The notes under the pieces were generated by a model. That model was not told the origin of the DNA. It ran no database searches and saw only the letters and a program-made list of their open reading frames with translations. A stretch of DNA of 64,000 nucleotides from Ricinus communis (taxonomy: Eukaryota > Streptophyta > Magnoliopsida > Malpighiales > Euphorbiaceae), in NCBI RefSeq assembly GCF_019578655.1, contig NC_063259.1:6498001-6562000 (forward strand), read 5' to 3'. A program made the translations under genes and the position numbers. Positions 35,912-47,831 of the stretch are shown piece by piece (the stretch's first letter is position 1; each line of letters opens with the position of its first letter).

Positions 35912-37334
35912 TGATGTGCATAGTTTTAACATGTTTGCTCGCATATTATTGTGTATCTTCTTAGCAATTATTGTATTTTTATTCCAAGATCACTTGTGTT
36001 TTATGTCTTTTTGTATTCGAGGAGATTTTATAGGTCCATCATTAGTGTTTGAGCAATTCTATATCAATTTCGGGTGAAAACAGACGTAATCAGAGGCGTT
36101 TGATTTTGGATTGACTTTTGGAAAGTCAAGACGGCCCGTGTTGGAGCTCGTGCAGAAATTCCAGGCCGTGTAGCTTAAGCACTTTGAAGCAGCATGTTTT
36201 CTAAGGGTACCATAGCCTAGAGCAAGGCCCATGTTGGCCAACACGGCAAGAACACTGCCAGGTCGATTCAGTTCATTCTGCCAACTAGAGTCCAACACAG
36301 CCTGTGTTGAAGGACACGGCTGGACCACGCCTGTATTTGCGTAATAAATAAAAGGAACGAGCCAAAAAGAGAAGAGAGAGTTCCAGATCGGCGATTTTGA
36401 CTTTTGATCTTCCGTTGTAATTTTGCTAGACGTGTTGTCAAGCATTTCAAGGGGCTTCTAGGAAATGGATTCCATCTTGGAACGTCAGATTCGTGATCTG
36501 GGTTTTGAATTGAAGATTAAGGAGGAGTTTTGGGGAAAATCAAGGAGCAGTTTTCGAGATCAACTGGAGTAGATCCAGGCTTTGAGCTATTCATCCAATT
36601 CTAGAAAAATAGTGTATATTTTTCAATTTCTTTGTTCTTTCACTGTAATTGAATTCCTATTTGCTTTAAACATGAACATTGGGGTTTCTTGCTATGTTGG
36701 CTTAGTACTGAATTGTTGAGATTGGTTGAGTTTCCTTTCTTGTATTCTTTTTGCAATTAATAATTAAATCTAGTTTTCTTTACATTGAATGTGTTGATTA
36801 CTGTTCATAGAATTCTTTTAACGATTGAGAAATTCTAATTGAGTTTGAAAATTTAATTACAAGATCAGGTTAATTTCCACTTAGAGATAAGGTTAATTAA
36901 TTTGTTGGATTAAGAATTAACAAAGCTTAATAGAGGTAGATTAAAGCTTAAGGCTAACATAATAATCAATCGTTAGGAAGGGATTCCAACTTTAGATTCT
37001 TAGGTTTAAGAATTCGGTTGTCTCGAGAAGGAAACCGAATACAGTTAAGAATCCGTCCACGGGTAGCATAATCGGACTCAACAATCTGTTATCTTTTATT
37101 TGATTGCCAACTAGTCTAGGTCCCCTTTGGGTTTGCTTTCTTGACTTAATTGTTCTATTTACTCATTAGCTTTTAGTCATTAGTAAATCTATAAACCATT
37201 CATCATTAATTTTAGGCTAGATAACAAAGAACGAAGTAGTAACTCTAGGGTTTCACTTTCCCGAGGGATACGATATTTTAATACTTACCATTGTGCTAGG
37301 CTACATCGATAAGGGCCTTAGTTGTACTTGCATA
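35912..37334 (+). mobile_element. 3' LTR of the Athila-like element
   Basis: Starts TGATGTGC after the purine tract and matches the truncated 5' LTR from 36300 onwards, ending near 37334 where the similarity stops (ccttagttgtacttgcata). It contains several short motifs around CCGTGTTGG and GGCCGTGT near 36140-36320 that form small inverted repeats. The length of about 1.42 kb suits an Athila LTR. Confidence 0.8.
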
Positions 37335-37469
37335 TGCAGCGCATTAATAATCGACGGCCTTAGCAGCTTGTGTTCTTACAACTTTACCATGTCCTATGAT
37401 AAGAGCACCGGGAACCTAGAAAGTCTACGTGGTTGCGTCGGGGCATTGTACTAAACTGCCGATACATTC

Positions 37470-38380
37470 ACCTCCTTAAAACTTGAGGCATTCCTAGTGC
37501 TCTTTCTATAGGCGCTCTTTTTCAATTCGGCCTCCTCTACATTAGCCGTGCATTTTTGCAAGTCTTTAAAGTTCTTGATTAGATATGCGGCCAGTCTCTC
37601 ATAAATGTTAGGCGGCAAGCCCTAAATTGCAAACTGAACCTGGTCCCTTTCAGTCAACTACATTATCATCTTTGCTACCTTGGCCCTAAACCAGAGAATG
37701 ATATCTGAAGTGGTCTCGTCCTGCCGTTATCAAGTCGACTCTAAGTCCAAAGTACTAACTTCCACCCCAATGTTGTACTCGTGCTGCCCAAAAAACCTCT
37801 TAACCATCTCCTTCCAATCATCCTTCACCATTTCTTCAAACTGTCAATACCATATCACAGTAGAGCCTGTTAAATACAGCCCGAAGTATTTCACTATTTG
37901 CTGCTTGGTCATATACGAGCTTGTCGACATGCCCACCCTATAAGAATTTAAGAAGGCATGCAGATCCCCGGTCCTATCAAATTTCTGCAGGTTTGGCAGG
38001 TTATCGATGTCCTTTATCTCTCCTATCCATTCAGCTTTAGCATTTTCTACATCCTTTCTAATTGTCTTGCCATCTTGATAAACTTAGGGTCTGGCGATGC
38101 TAGAGGTAGGGCCATAGCTGAACTACTTAGTCTCGTCGAAATCTCATCGTCGCCATCTACAGACTCATACGAATTAATTAGCAAGCAGCTTTTCCATTTT
38201 TGGCGCCGGAGTAGTGAAGTCCAAAGTGATAGGGGGCGTTGGTGGTGCCGGTGTGTTGGTGCTGTTCCTAGGTGCTATTTCAATGCTCGTGGCATTCCTA
38301 GTGTTTAGTCTGGGGAGTAATAGCTTGAACAGCTCGGTTTGTTGCTTAATACTTTCCATGAGGTCTTACACTAGACTCCT
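37470..38380 (-). pseudogene. Retrotransposon gag-like remnant, minus strand
   Basis: On the minus strand a broken frame gives a Pro/Thr-rich N-terminal section at 38174-38359 (A-P-P-T-P-P) and, between about 37900 and 37480, a capsid-like sequence. This contains W-K-E-M-V-K-R-F-F, then Q-D-E-T-T-S-D, then L-P-P-N-I-Y-E-R-L. These resemble the retrotransposon gag domain of plant Ty3/Gypsy elements. Several in-frame stops are present. It belongs to a different element from the Athila copy, in opposite orientation, and its pol part is absent because sequence from the Athila 3' end adjoins it. Confidence 0.6.
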
Positions 38381-40600
38381 CATGGTTATCACCTCCTCTT
38401 ACAAGGCTTGTACCTCAGATTGTTGTTCCTCTACTTTTGCCATCTCTCTAACTAATCTACATCCCCGCCTAACCCAAGCAACGATGAAATGGTTGCAGTT
38501 ACCAACATGAGTTAGAATTTCATAAGCATGGTGTTTTAAATGCATGTATACATGTCTGTTATCTTCTTGACCTATTTAATTGTCATGAATAATTGAGAAA
38601 AAGGATACATTCTTCATTGAAACAAAAGAGTTTGTTAATAATAGCTTTCATAAATCAAGAGACTTCATAGTTCTCTATTATAAAATTCAATTATAGCCTT
38701 AAGATGGTACATTAGCACAAAACAACACTGCTTGTGGGGCTCCCTAATCAAAGTACTCTGGCACCTCTCTGTCATAAATCCAGGCATCAACATTTTTAGG
38801 ATTCTGGGGGAAGGTTGGGGCATTAGCCTCATGCTTGCCTGTTTTATGATAATTCTCCTTGGGTTTACCCATCGAAGGTGTCCATTTAGGGTCATACCAA
38901 AACTAGAGAATCTTGGTTTAAATGAGCAAGTACTTTGGCTAATCTCCGATCCTTTTTCCAAAATTCTGACCATTACGCAAGCAAACAATATGGTAAGCCC
39001 TAGGGGAAGGAACTAGATTTCACTATATGAGCTTTGGCTAGGATAACAAGGTTGAGTTTCCCTTGGCGAGGAATACCCTTTTTATACTTTGGAGAAACTT
39101 ATCCCTCTTTTCAGTATAGTGGGGAATTGTGTTGGCGATACTCTACAGTATAAGTTTACAACCCTCTTTATACGGGCTAAGGGTGGTGATCATCATGAAT
39201 GTAAGCCATCTCTTGTACGAGTGGAACATAAATATCCCTTATACAGAAGCTACCACGAATATAGGGCCTTCCTTAATTCTAATGCAATTGTAATGCAGGG
39301 GTAAGTCAATAATGTTAGGAAAGGCAAAAGCTCATCCACTCCTCAGAGTCAACTTCTCGAGTCCCTAGTGGAGTAGCCACTATAAGCAACTGACTTTTTC
39401 GAATGGGTTTCCACTGCTTGTCTAAGGTTCACTCTTCATGCTAGGACCGTTCGAGATGAGCCATTTGGTTTAGGGCTCTAAGGGATCACAAAATGGCCTT
39501 AAGACCATTCGAAGAAGTCACCACCCGATGAGATTAGGACATTTCGGGAGTAAGGATGATGGCTTTGTACCCCTCGCGGAGAGCCTAAGTCTTCTCCTCC
39601 CTAGAATTAGAGATTCTAGGTTCGAAAAGTCAAGTACGAATAGGGAAGGTTTTTAGAAGCACCCCTATCCGCCTACACAGTGAAGCCTAGCCTCTACTAG
39701 AGCATACGAGCCTTTTTCTATCCTAATAAAGTCATCTTACCCTAAGTTTACCCTGTATTCATTTTATTCACCAACCTTTCTTTATCTTATTAGCATATGA
39801 GGTGAGAAAGACAAGAACTAACCTAAGTATGAGGTACTTTGGTACTTTGACGAATTCTAGATGGGAGGCACATTAGTGCCTTTACTAGTCCTAATCGGGA
39901 GGCTCTTTGGTGCCTTAGGTTTCATCTTTAACATGCCTTGGTGCCCACATCATTTGCATTTTTATTAACCCTAATCTAGTGTCAGTTTCATTTTAGCCTT
40001 AGCATTTGAAGTGAAAACATGCGTGACGTGGGGGGCTTACTTGTTTAAGCTTCCATTTTATTATCTTTGCATGTGGGGTGATCACATCATTTACTATGTC
40101 CACTTTTATCCTTTATTTACATGTGAGATGATCTTAAGCATGAATTTAAACATACATAGAAGAGGGGGGGAGAATGGAACCGGAAAGGGGTTAAGGAAAG
40201 CAGGGGTAATGAGGGGAATTCTACACATGCAAATGTCCCCATTGGCCTTAGTACAAATCACAAAATCAAACATAAAAATAAACAAATAAACTATCGGTCC
40301 TTCTTGGAGGGGTGGGGGTGACCTCCATAGGCTAACTACTCTGCATTTAGGGGTTAGAATTAAGGCATAATAAAAGCACAATGAAGTAAATTAAATAGGT
40401 AGGTAATTTAATTAAAGCTAGTAGGAATAAAATTAGATAAAAATAAGAGCAATAGAATGAAATAAATAAAAGTATTTCTATCTCATGACGAAGGCTAACC
40501 TTAGGAGAGTACAGTTGAGCTCACATGACGTTAGTCCCTCAGGACATAAAAAGGGCTCACGACGTCATTTTGAAGGTAACCCATTTGCTAAACAAGAGAG
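38381..40600. other. No gene recognised
   Basis: About 2.2 kb of unique-looking sequence. Open frames of up to 107 codons on either strand show no family features, and none has a convincing start context or composition. I see no tRNA, rRNA or clear LTR ends. It may be the leader or LTR of the minus-strand gag element, since it lies upstream of that gag, but I have no direct evidence. Confidence 0.5.
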
Positions 40601-40606
40601 AGAGAG

Positions 40607-41640
40607 TGAACTTGCACGAGCACAGGGTAAGCTCGCGCGAGGTCAGACCGTAAGCTCTAACCACAACAACACGATGTCGTTTAAGGCCTTAGGATCCCTG
40701 ACCTAGAGTGCATAGAGGGTAACCTCGCGTGAGCTTAATGGTTCAGGTCCCTATGGATGTTAAACGACATCATTTTAGTAAAAATGAAGAAGCATATAAA
40801 TGAAACGACAAGTAATCTGTGGGTGAAGAAGGTTGACCTCCCGCGAGTACTGGTTAAACTCGTGCGAGCTCAACCCACCCAGAAGATGACAGAATAAAAA
40901 ATGGCAAAGGTTTATTTTAAATAAAATTATTATATGGGAAAATATGTGTGGATAAAAATTAAAAATGATGATGCATGGGGTGGAATAAATGAACAAGATA
41001 AAGGAAGCAAAAGAAAATGCAAAAGAATGAATTAACCTTCCAAAATTCAAAAGAAAATGCAATAAACTTTCATCAAGAAAAATTTCCCAAAGAAGAGAAT
41101 TTAATATTTTTATGTTTTTCCCAAAAAAATCTTCTTTTCGCAATAAATTTTTAAAATCAATCAAAACTCTCTTTTACAAAAAAGCTCTTAATTTTTAACA
41201 CCAAATCTCAAATCTCAAAACTTCCAACCCTTGTCACAAAGCTTTCATTTGTTGTTTATAGAGTTCGCCAAGTGCTGCCTATCTATTGGAGGGGAAAATC
41301 TTGTCCAAACCAACATCCGACGAATGAGAGACACGTCAGCTAAGAGCTGGCTTCTGTCCAAGCTGAGCTCATGCAAGGTCATAGTAAGGACTCGTGTGAG
41401 CTTAGATTGGACACACGCGAGCTCAAGGTGAGCAAGCATAAAGCTAGATGTAGAGCGCATGCCCTTAGGTCAACTGCTTGACTCGCACAAGTACATGTTG
41501 GACACGCACGAGTTCAGTCTGAGCATGCCTGCATTTAGCTTGGGCACACGTGAAGTCGTAGGTCATGCACTGTCTGAATAGACTGTACTAGCTTAGGTTG
41601 AACTCGCACGAGCTTAGACTAAGCCAGCATGAGTACAACC
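40607..41640. repeat. Dispersed palindromic CTCGCGCGAG-type motifs
   Basis: About a dozen variants of a ten-base palindrome followed by a short tail occur in 1 kb: CTCGCGCGAG at 40632-40641, then ctcgcgtgagctta, ctcgtgcgagctcaa, ctcgtgtgagctta, acacgcgagctcaa, actcgcacgagctta and others. Most are preceded by a gga/gaa/gga-c string and followed by gctca or gctta. The variants differ mainly by C/T and G/A changes at CpG sites. The GC content of these islands contrasts with the AT-rich surroundings. Confidence 0.7.
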
Positions 41641-41811
41641 TTCTAGACCCATCACCATTATTTTCATTAGTGCTTCTTTTCATTTTAATATTATTTTTTC
41701 TTGGGCAATTTTCCTAAGACGTCAGGTTACAGTTCGTTTTCATCTTTTGATTTTATAGTAATTAAACCTTCTCATCATCGAGCTTTATATAACTCTAGTG
41801 TCTAATTTCTA

Positions 41812-42185
41812 ATGATAGCAGGTGCCTTCTATTCTAGGAGTAAGATGGTGTCTTCTCTATAGGGGCTCATTCACAAATGTAGCAGCGAGATGGTGTTTCC
41901 TACAGTTTTAACAAAATCAGTGAAATGGTGTCTCCCACAATCTGAGCAAATAGCAAGGTGGTGCCTTATATCCTAGGGGCAAGATGGCGTCTTCCCTGTA
42001 GGGGCTCATTTAACAACAGTGAAGTGATGCTTCTTGCCTCAATCAAAGTAGCGAGATGGTGTCTCCTACGACTTCAACAAAATCGGCAAGATGGTGTCTC
42101 TCGAGGAATATTTAAGCAGCAAGGTGGTGCCTATAATAAAGATGAATTTTTCAAAAGTATACACTGAAGCAAGATGGTGTCTTCC
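41812..42185. repeat. Short interspersed repeat, core GCAAGATGGTGTCTTCC
   Basis: Ten or eleven imperfect copies of a 17-base core recur every 28-50 bp: near 41840, 41885, 41918, 41952, 41980, 42019, 42053, 42085, 42118 and 42167, with a partial copy near 41819. Some copies share longer extensions, for example ataggggctcatt after two of them. The intervals vary in length and sequence, so it is a degenerate minisatellite rather than a CRISPR-like array. Confidence 0.8.
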
Positions 42186-44310
42186 AAAAGAAAATCAAGC
42201 CAATTAGGTGATATTTGATCATTTTTTCTTTGACTCAAACTTATTCTTACAATAATTGATTTCGCATGTAAAATCAATTTCCAAAAGACCTCGTTTTCCA
42301 AAGCAGGGGGCAAATTGTTATTACTTAACGTTTGCTCATATGTTACATAAGCCTGATGATTAGATTTTTTTAATTTTTATCATAAATTGGAAAAAAAATT
42401 TGTCAAAAACCCTAACTAAAGAAAAAGCCCTCCAAAATAGGGCAAAAAATAAAGTACATAAAATAAATCTAGCTATTACAACCCTCCTACAACTAAAAAA
42501 TGAAAGGAAAAACACCTAAAAGTAAGTTACAATACATAAAATCGCACAAAACTCAAAAAATTGGCCCACAAAAGCACACAGCCGATCGGTCTAGGGCTTA
42601 GAGTCGATCGGCTATGAGAGGTTTGGCAGGTCCTTTTCGCGATTTTCTTCAGTTTTTACTCCAGTGGTCAGTTTTGACATGCGTAGGAGATGAGAAAATC
42701 AATTAGGGATGCATGAAATTCAATTGAAAGTGCAAAAAAGACATAAAATTAAGTGAAAGCCTTAAATCATGAAAAACCCTAGAAATTTAGACACATGGTA
42801 GATGAAGGTGGTAAATTTCGAATTTAGATGCTAGAACCCTAAAACCACTTTTGACTACTAAAATATGAAGAATTTATTAACCTAACATGCAACCCTTATC
42901 ACTTGACTAATTGGATGTAAAAAAGAGAACCAAAAGTTGACATATCATTAGATCCAAAATCCTAACATATTTTTATTATCAGATTCAATTCCCAACATGT
43001 TCATATTATCATATTCAAATTTTAGTAGTTTATAAGCATGTTATTTTGTAAGAAACATCATTAAAACATAAGAAAAAGAATAATAAATAGACCCTAATCA
43101 TATTTCTAAATCATGAAAGAACATAGAATAAATTTAATGAAAAAGATGATGTTGATACTGGATGTGTGGAAAACCATCAGGTTATCACCGTTGGTTGTTG
43201 TTCTGCAAATCTCAGGAGACGAGGAAGCTGTTGAATGAAGATTAGTTGGGAATCTAGTTCTGCCTTGAGTTTTTAAAAAATTTATGTCGTTCTTCAATAT
43301 GTTTCCTAATTTGGAGTTCTTGCTTAGTGACTTGCTAAAGGCTGATTTTGTATATATTGATGTAGAAAATTTTGAGAAATATTGCTAACTCTAGACCTAG
43401 TAAAATAAATAAGTATTCAATTATTTAAAAAATAAACTATAATTGTTCCTTCCCTTTATCAGATTAATATCAAAATAAAAAAGGATTAAATCTTTTATAT
43501 TCAAACAATTATCATAAAAAGTATTTCAAAATCCCAATAATTATCATATATACATTCAAGAAACTTCTTTTACCGATTTTAGCATTTTAGGTAGAAAATA
43601 CACGTAAAATGGCATCAGATTTTGGAAAACGGCCAATCGGCTCTATGCTAAGGCGATTAGCTCCAAGCAGTAAAAAGTTTTAGAAATTTGATGATTTAGT
43701 CCCTAAATTTATAAAAACTATCATTTTAATTCTCAAACTTTATTCTTTCTGTCAATTAGATCCAAAGTAATTCTAGAAAAGTAATTTTAAGTCCAATTAT
43801 TCTCAACTTTTACTTAGATTCGCCCCTCCTTAATCTCCCGAGACTCGAGAAAGGGAGTAACTTTGATCATCGGATTTTTCATAATTCCCTCAATATCTAG
43901 ATCCAAAAAATGGGTGCTAATAATATAAATTTTAAATTTAAGCCTAATATATCATCTCATTAACCTAATAGACTACGATTTACATACCAGGTCCAATTTT
44001 AAGGCCTAATGTCTATATGTCCAATTTTAATTAGGCAATCAAATAACAGGTATTTGGCATGCATCCAAAATAAAGTGCAAGAAATTAAATCTAGCTATTA
44101 CAACCCTCGTACAACTAAGAAATCGAAAGAAAAATACCTAAAATTAAGTTACAGTATTATATGAAATTGGACAATTAAGCTTAAGTGAGATGTAAACACA
44201 TACTTTCACCATATTTTATATAGAAAATATATCATTAAAGCTCTAAAATATCCTAAATAACTATATAAAATACATACCTATCAAATATCCTTGCATTTAA
44301 ATTTTTACCT
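42186..44310. other. AT-rich region, possible minus-strand LTR
   Basis: No gene is supported. A stretch of about 90-110 bp at 42451-42545 recurs as a direct repeat at about 44068-44160. A perfect 8-bp inverted repeat, GCCGATCG / CGATCGGC, lies at 42581-42588 and 42605-42612. At the upper edge, the minus strand reads ttgaggacaggtaaa near 44318, a string like those found just before retroelement 3' LTRs. The region may therefore be an LTR on the minus strand, which is only inference. Confidence 0.35.
42451..44160. repeat. Direct repeat pair about 1.6 kb apart
   Basis: Copies at 42451-42545 and 44068-44160 share the string aaatctagctattacaaccc, followed after two or three bases by tacaacta, and further similarity through an acctaaaa-taagttaca string. 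They could be LTR fragments, or remnants of a duplicated flank. Confidence 0.65.
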
Positions 44311-44397
44311 GTCCTCAAGTAAATAGCAATTGAAAATTAATCTTTGCAAAGATTTTGAAGAGCAATCATACTCAGCTTCAAGTTATTATTGAAAATA

Positions 44398-47028
44398 ATC
44401 TCATTAATGCAGAAATCATGCCAACCGAAGAACAACTTGAATCATAAAAATTTCTTTAAAAGTATAAACTCAATCATTATTTAACAAAAGATTGAAGCAT
44501 CCAATCCCCTACATATGTTTCAAAATAAATAGTTTAATTCACCTTCAAAGAATACACTATGAAGCATAATCTAAAACATCATAACCCTGTTCAAAAGGCA
44601 AACTATCATTCAACATAAGAGATCAATAGGCATTTATCACATCACTTGCTTTCAATCCTTTTTTATTATTTTTTCCTATATCTTTTTCTTTTTCTTTACA
44701 TTCCTTAGATTTAAACTTGATACTTGAGAGATTATTTTCTTTCTTGAGATGTTAACATGTGTTTTTATGCAAATACAAACATGAGTAATAAATGCATCTG
44801 GTTACTCAAATATTGGAGATGCTTTGCATACTCATAATCTCAATTTTATTTTACACGAAAATCAATATTGGTCATGAAGATTCCTAGTTACTAAGCCACT
44901 AAAATTATAGGAGAAGACTTATTAAACTTAGAGCTTCATATTTACCTATATCATATCCTATTAAACTTAGGCAACTATTTAATAACAATGAAATAATAAT
45001 CTAAATCGTACACTTTTAATTATATCCAACTCAAACTTTTCAAATTACTCATCATATCCATATGGAGAATTGATACTCGACAAATTAAGCATCACTAAAC
45101 TCATGAGTTCACATATACATGTTAAACACTAAAGAGCTCAAGAATTAAACACAATAACATTCCTTTATTGATTCTTACGTAGAATAATAATAAAAAGCTA
45201 AATAAAAAAACTTTAAATTTTATAAAAGTTAATTAAAGAGTTACTAAATAAATGGTATATTAATTAAAATAAAGTAATTATTCTAATTCCCTCCTCCACA
45301 CTTATATTTGACATTATCCTCAATATCATGGACATGTAATAGCATAAAAATAGAGAAAAAAAAAAGATAGAATACTTTCTTAATATTTTTAGAATGCTAG
45401 TTTGCCATGACAAGCTAATCACTCTCCTTACACCCACATCATTTATTAAAAGAAACATATGTGAAAGAAAAACTCCAATACTAAAATTAAAATAATCATT
45501 AAGTTGATTACATCATAAAAATTAAAAAAATTAAAAATTTCTAAATAGACTAGAAAAAAATAAATATCATAAAGTAGCTAGAAGAGATTAAAATTTCCAA
45601 GATATCTTGGTAGCTAAGTCCTAAAACATAAAAAAGAAAATACTAACATATGCATCTAAAATCAATGATGAGGAAGATTACTCAAAAGAATCTCATTAAT
45701 GGAGAAATCATGCCAACCCAAGAACAATTTGAATCATAAAAAAAAAATTTAAAGTACAAAGTCAATCATTGTTAATAAAAGATTCAAGCATCCAATCTCC
45801 TACACATATTTCATAATAAATAGTCTAACTCATCTTCAAAGAATACAATGATGATACGTAATCTAAATCATCATAACCATATTCAAAAAGCAAATCATCA
45901 TTCAACACAAGAGACCAATAGGCACTTATCACATCACTTGCTTTCAATCTATTTTTGTTATTTTTTAATATCTTTTCTTTTTTATTTTCACTCATTAAAT
46001 TTAAACTTGATATTTTGGGGATTACTCTTTTTCTTGAGACGTTAACATGTATTTTTATACAAATATAAACATGAGTAATGAATACATGCGGTTACTCAAC
46101 GTAACATACATTGGAACATTTGATTACTCAATGTAACATACATTGGAGATGCTTTGCATACTCATAATATCGATGTCGTTTTATAGGAAAATCAACATTG
46201 GTCATGCAGATTTATGATTACTAAGCCACTAAAATTAGCGGAGTAGACTTATTAAACTTAGAGCTTCTTATTTACCTATATCATATCTCATTAAATTTAG
46301 GCAAGCCCATTTAATAATAATAAAATAATAATTTAAATCATACACTTTAATTATACCCAACTCAAACTTGTCAAACTACTCATCATATCCATATGCAAAG
46401 AATGGATACTTGACAAATTAAGCATAACTAAACTCATGAGTTCATATATACATATTAAACACTAACTCAAGAGCTCAAGAATTAGATATAAAAATATTCT
46501 TTGATTGATTCTTATATAGAATAATAAGAAAATACTGAGTAGAAAATTTTTAAAATTTATAAAAATTAATCAAAAATTACTAAATAAATGGCATATTAAT
46601 TAAAATAAAATAATCATTCTAATTGTCTCCCCCACATTTATTTTTAACATTTCCCTTAATGTCATAGACATATAATAGCATAAAAATAGAGGAGAAAAAG
46701 ATAGAATACATTCTTATATTTTGAAATGCTAATTTACCATGAAAAGCCAATCTCCATCCTTACAACCTTAAAAATTACTTAAACAAACATCATTGAGTGA
46801 AATAAACACATTAGAAATAAAAAATTTCAATACTAAAATTAAAATAATCATTAAATATGATTACATCACAGAAAGCAATAAAATTAGAAATTTCTAAATA
46901 AATTAGAAAACAAATAAAAATCCTAAAGTACCTAAAAAAAATTAAAATTCCTAAGATATCTAGGTAGCTAAGTCCTAAAACATAAAAAAATTCCTGACAT
47001 AAGCATCTAAAATGAATGATGAGGATGT
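44398..47028. repeat. 1.3-kb tandem duplication in AT-rich DNA
   Basis: Copy 1 at about 44398-45678 and copy 2 at about 45691-47028 correspond throughout. Matches include tctcattaat (44398 and 45691), catcacttgctttcaatc (about 44641 and 45932), the minus-strand purine tract near 45290 and 46625, and gcatctaaaat (45653 and 47003). Divergence is moderate. No coding sequence is visible. In both copies the minus strand carries a gaggacaatg-like string followed by aagtgtgg-type purines, as found upstream of plant Ty3/Gypsy 3' LTRs, so the unit may be the non-coding tail of such an element. Confidence 0.8.
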
Positions 47029-47831
47029 GATGGAGCATCAAAGTCCATTGACCAAAAATAGCAATCAAGCTTGTAAGGTTGTCGGCATTGATTCCTCTCT
47101 ACATTAGTGAAACGGGCATCAAATGCGTCAAGCCTTTACCCAAGTTGTGTGTTCATTGTTTGTATTTGAGTCAAGACTTATTGCCAACATTGACTTTCCC
47201 TCTTTTTATTATTAGAGTGCTCTTCCCTTTCTTTCGTAATTGGCTCATGCATAGCCGCACTACTATTTCCTCCTATAGTAGACCCTTTCGTCCCTACAAA
47301 ATATATAAGGCCTCCACAACTATGAACCAAATTGAATCTAACTAAAGCATGAATGTCAAAACTTTCCATGCAGGGAATTTCTTCGAATGGGGAACTTTCT
47401 AGATCAAATCCATAAAGATAGCATGCTAGACCCATTATAATATGACCTAAACTAATACAAATTTTTAAGCCTAGCAAGAGTCTTAAGTAGGCTTTACATT
47501 ATAAAATAAGTTGAAGAGATTGAATTATGATTATCCAAACACCATAAAAAAAATTAAGCTCGTGTTTAGTCACTTTACTCGTCTCTTTTCTTCCACAAAT
47601 ACCACCACTCATAAACTTGAAATTAGCATATAGCAATGATCATTAAAAATGGCATTTTGCATGTTATTCATATCATGCTTATTTTTCCCCGTTAATTTCT
47701 TCAAAAACCTTTCAATATTGAATTTGGAATGTTGTTTGCAAATTTCCTCTTTCTTCAACTCAAAAGCTTGAACAATTGTGTTACATGTAATTGTACACTC
47801 GTGCCCAAATAACCTAACTTTAATTTTATAA
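47029..47831. other. Unassigned sequence before the inverted array
   Basis: Two modest minus-strand frames (47178-47477, 99 codons; 47609-47839, 76 codons) have a less repetitive composition than the surroundings, but no motif I can rely on. The second one runs into the satellite. They could be fragments of a decayed host gene. Nothing firmer can be said. Confidence 0.35.

Larger units (their letters stand above)
28540..37334 (+). mobile_element. Athila-like Ty3/Gypsy retrotransposon, decayed
   Basis: An LTR retrotransposon of about 8.8 kb on the plus strand: truncated 5' LTR, gag, protease, RT, RNase H, part of integrase, an ATHILA ORF1-like remnant, a 1.4-kb non-coding stretch, a purine-rich tract and a 3' LTR. 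The lineage is inferred from gag, from the L-G-A-S-I-N-L-M-P protease motif, from F-M-D-D in RT and from the long 3' non-coding part. More than a dozen in-frame stops and several frameshifts make it non-autonomous. Substantial LTR divergence suggests an old insertion. Confidence 0.85.

Noticed and set aside
47178..47477. Minus-strand frame with I-S-L-G and Y-G-F-D-L-E, vaguely like a cytochrome P450 C-terminus
   Set aside because: The haem-binding motif is not present and the spacing does not fit the family. The likeness is too short to support a call.
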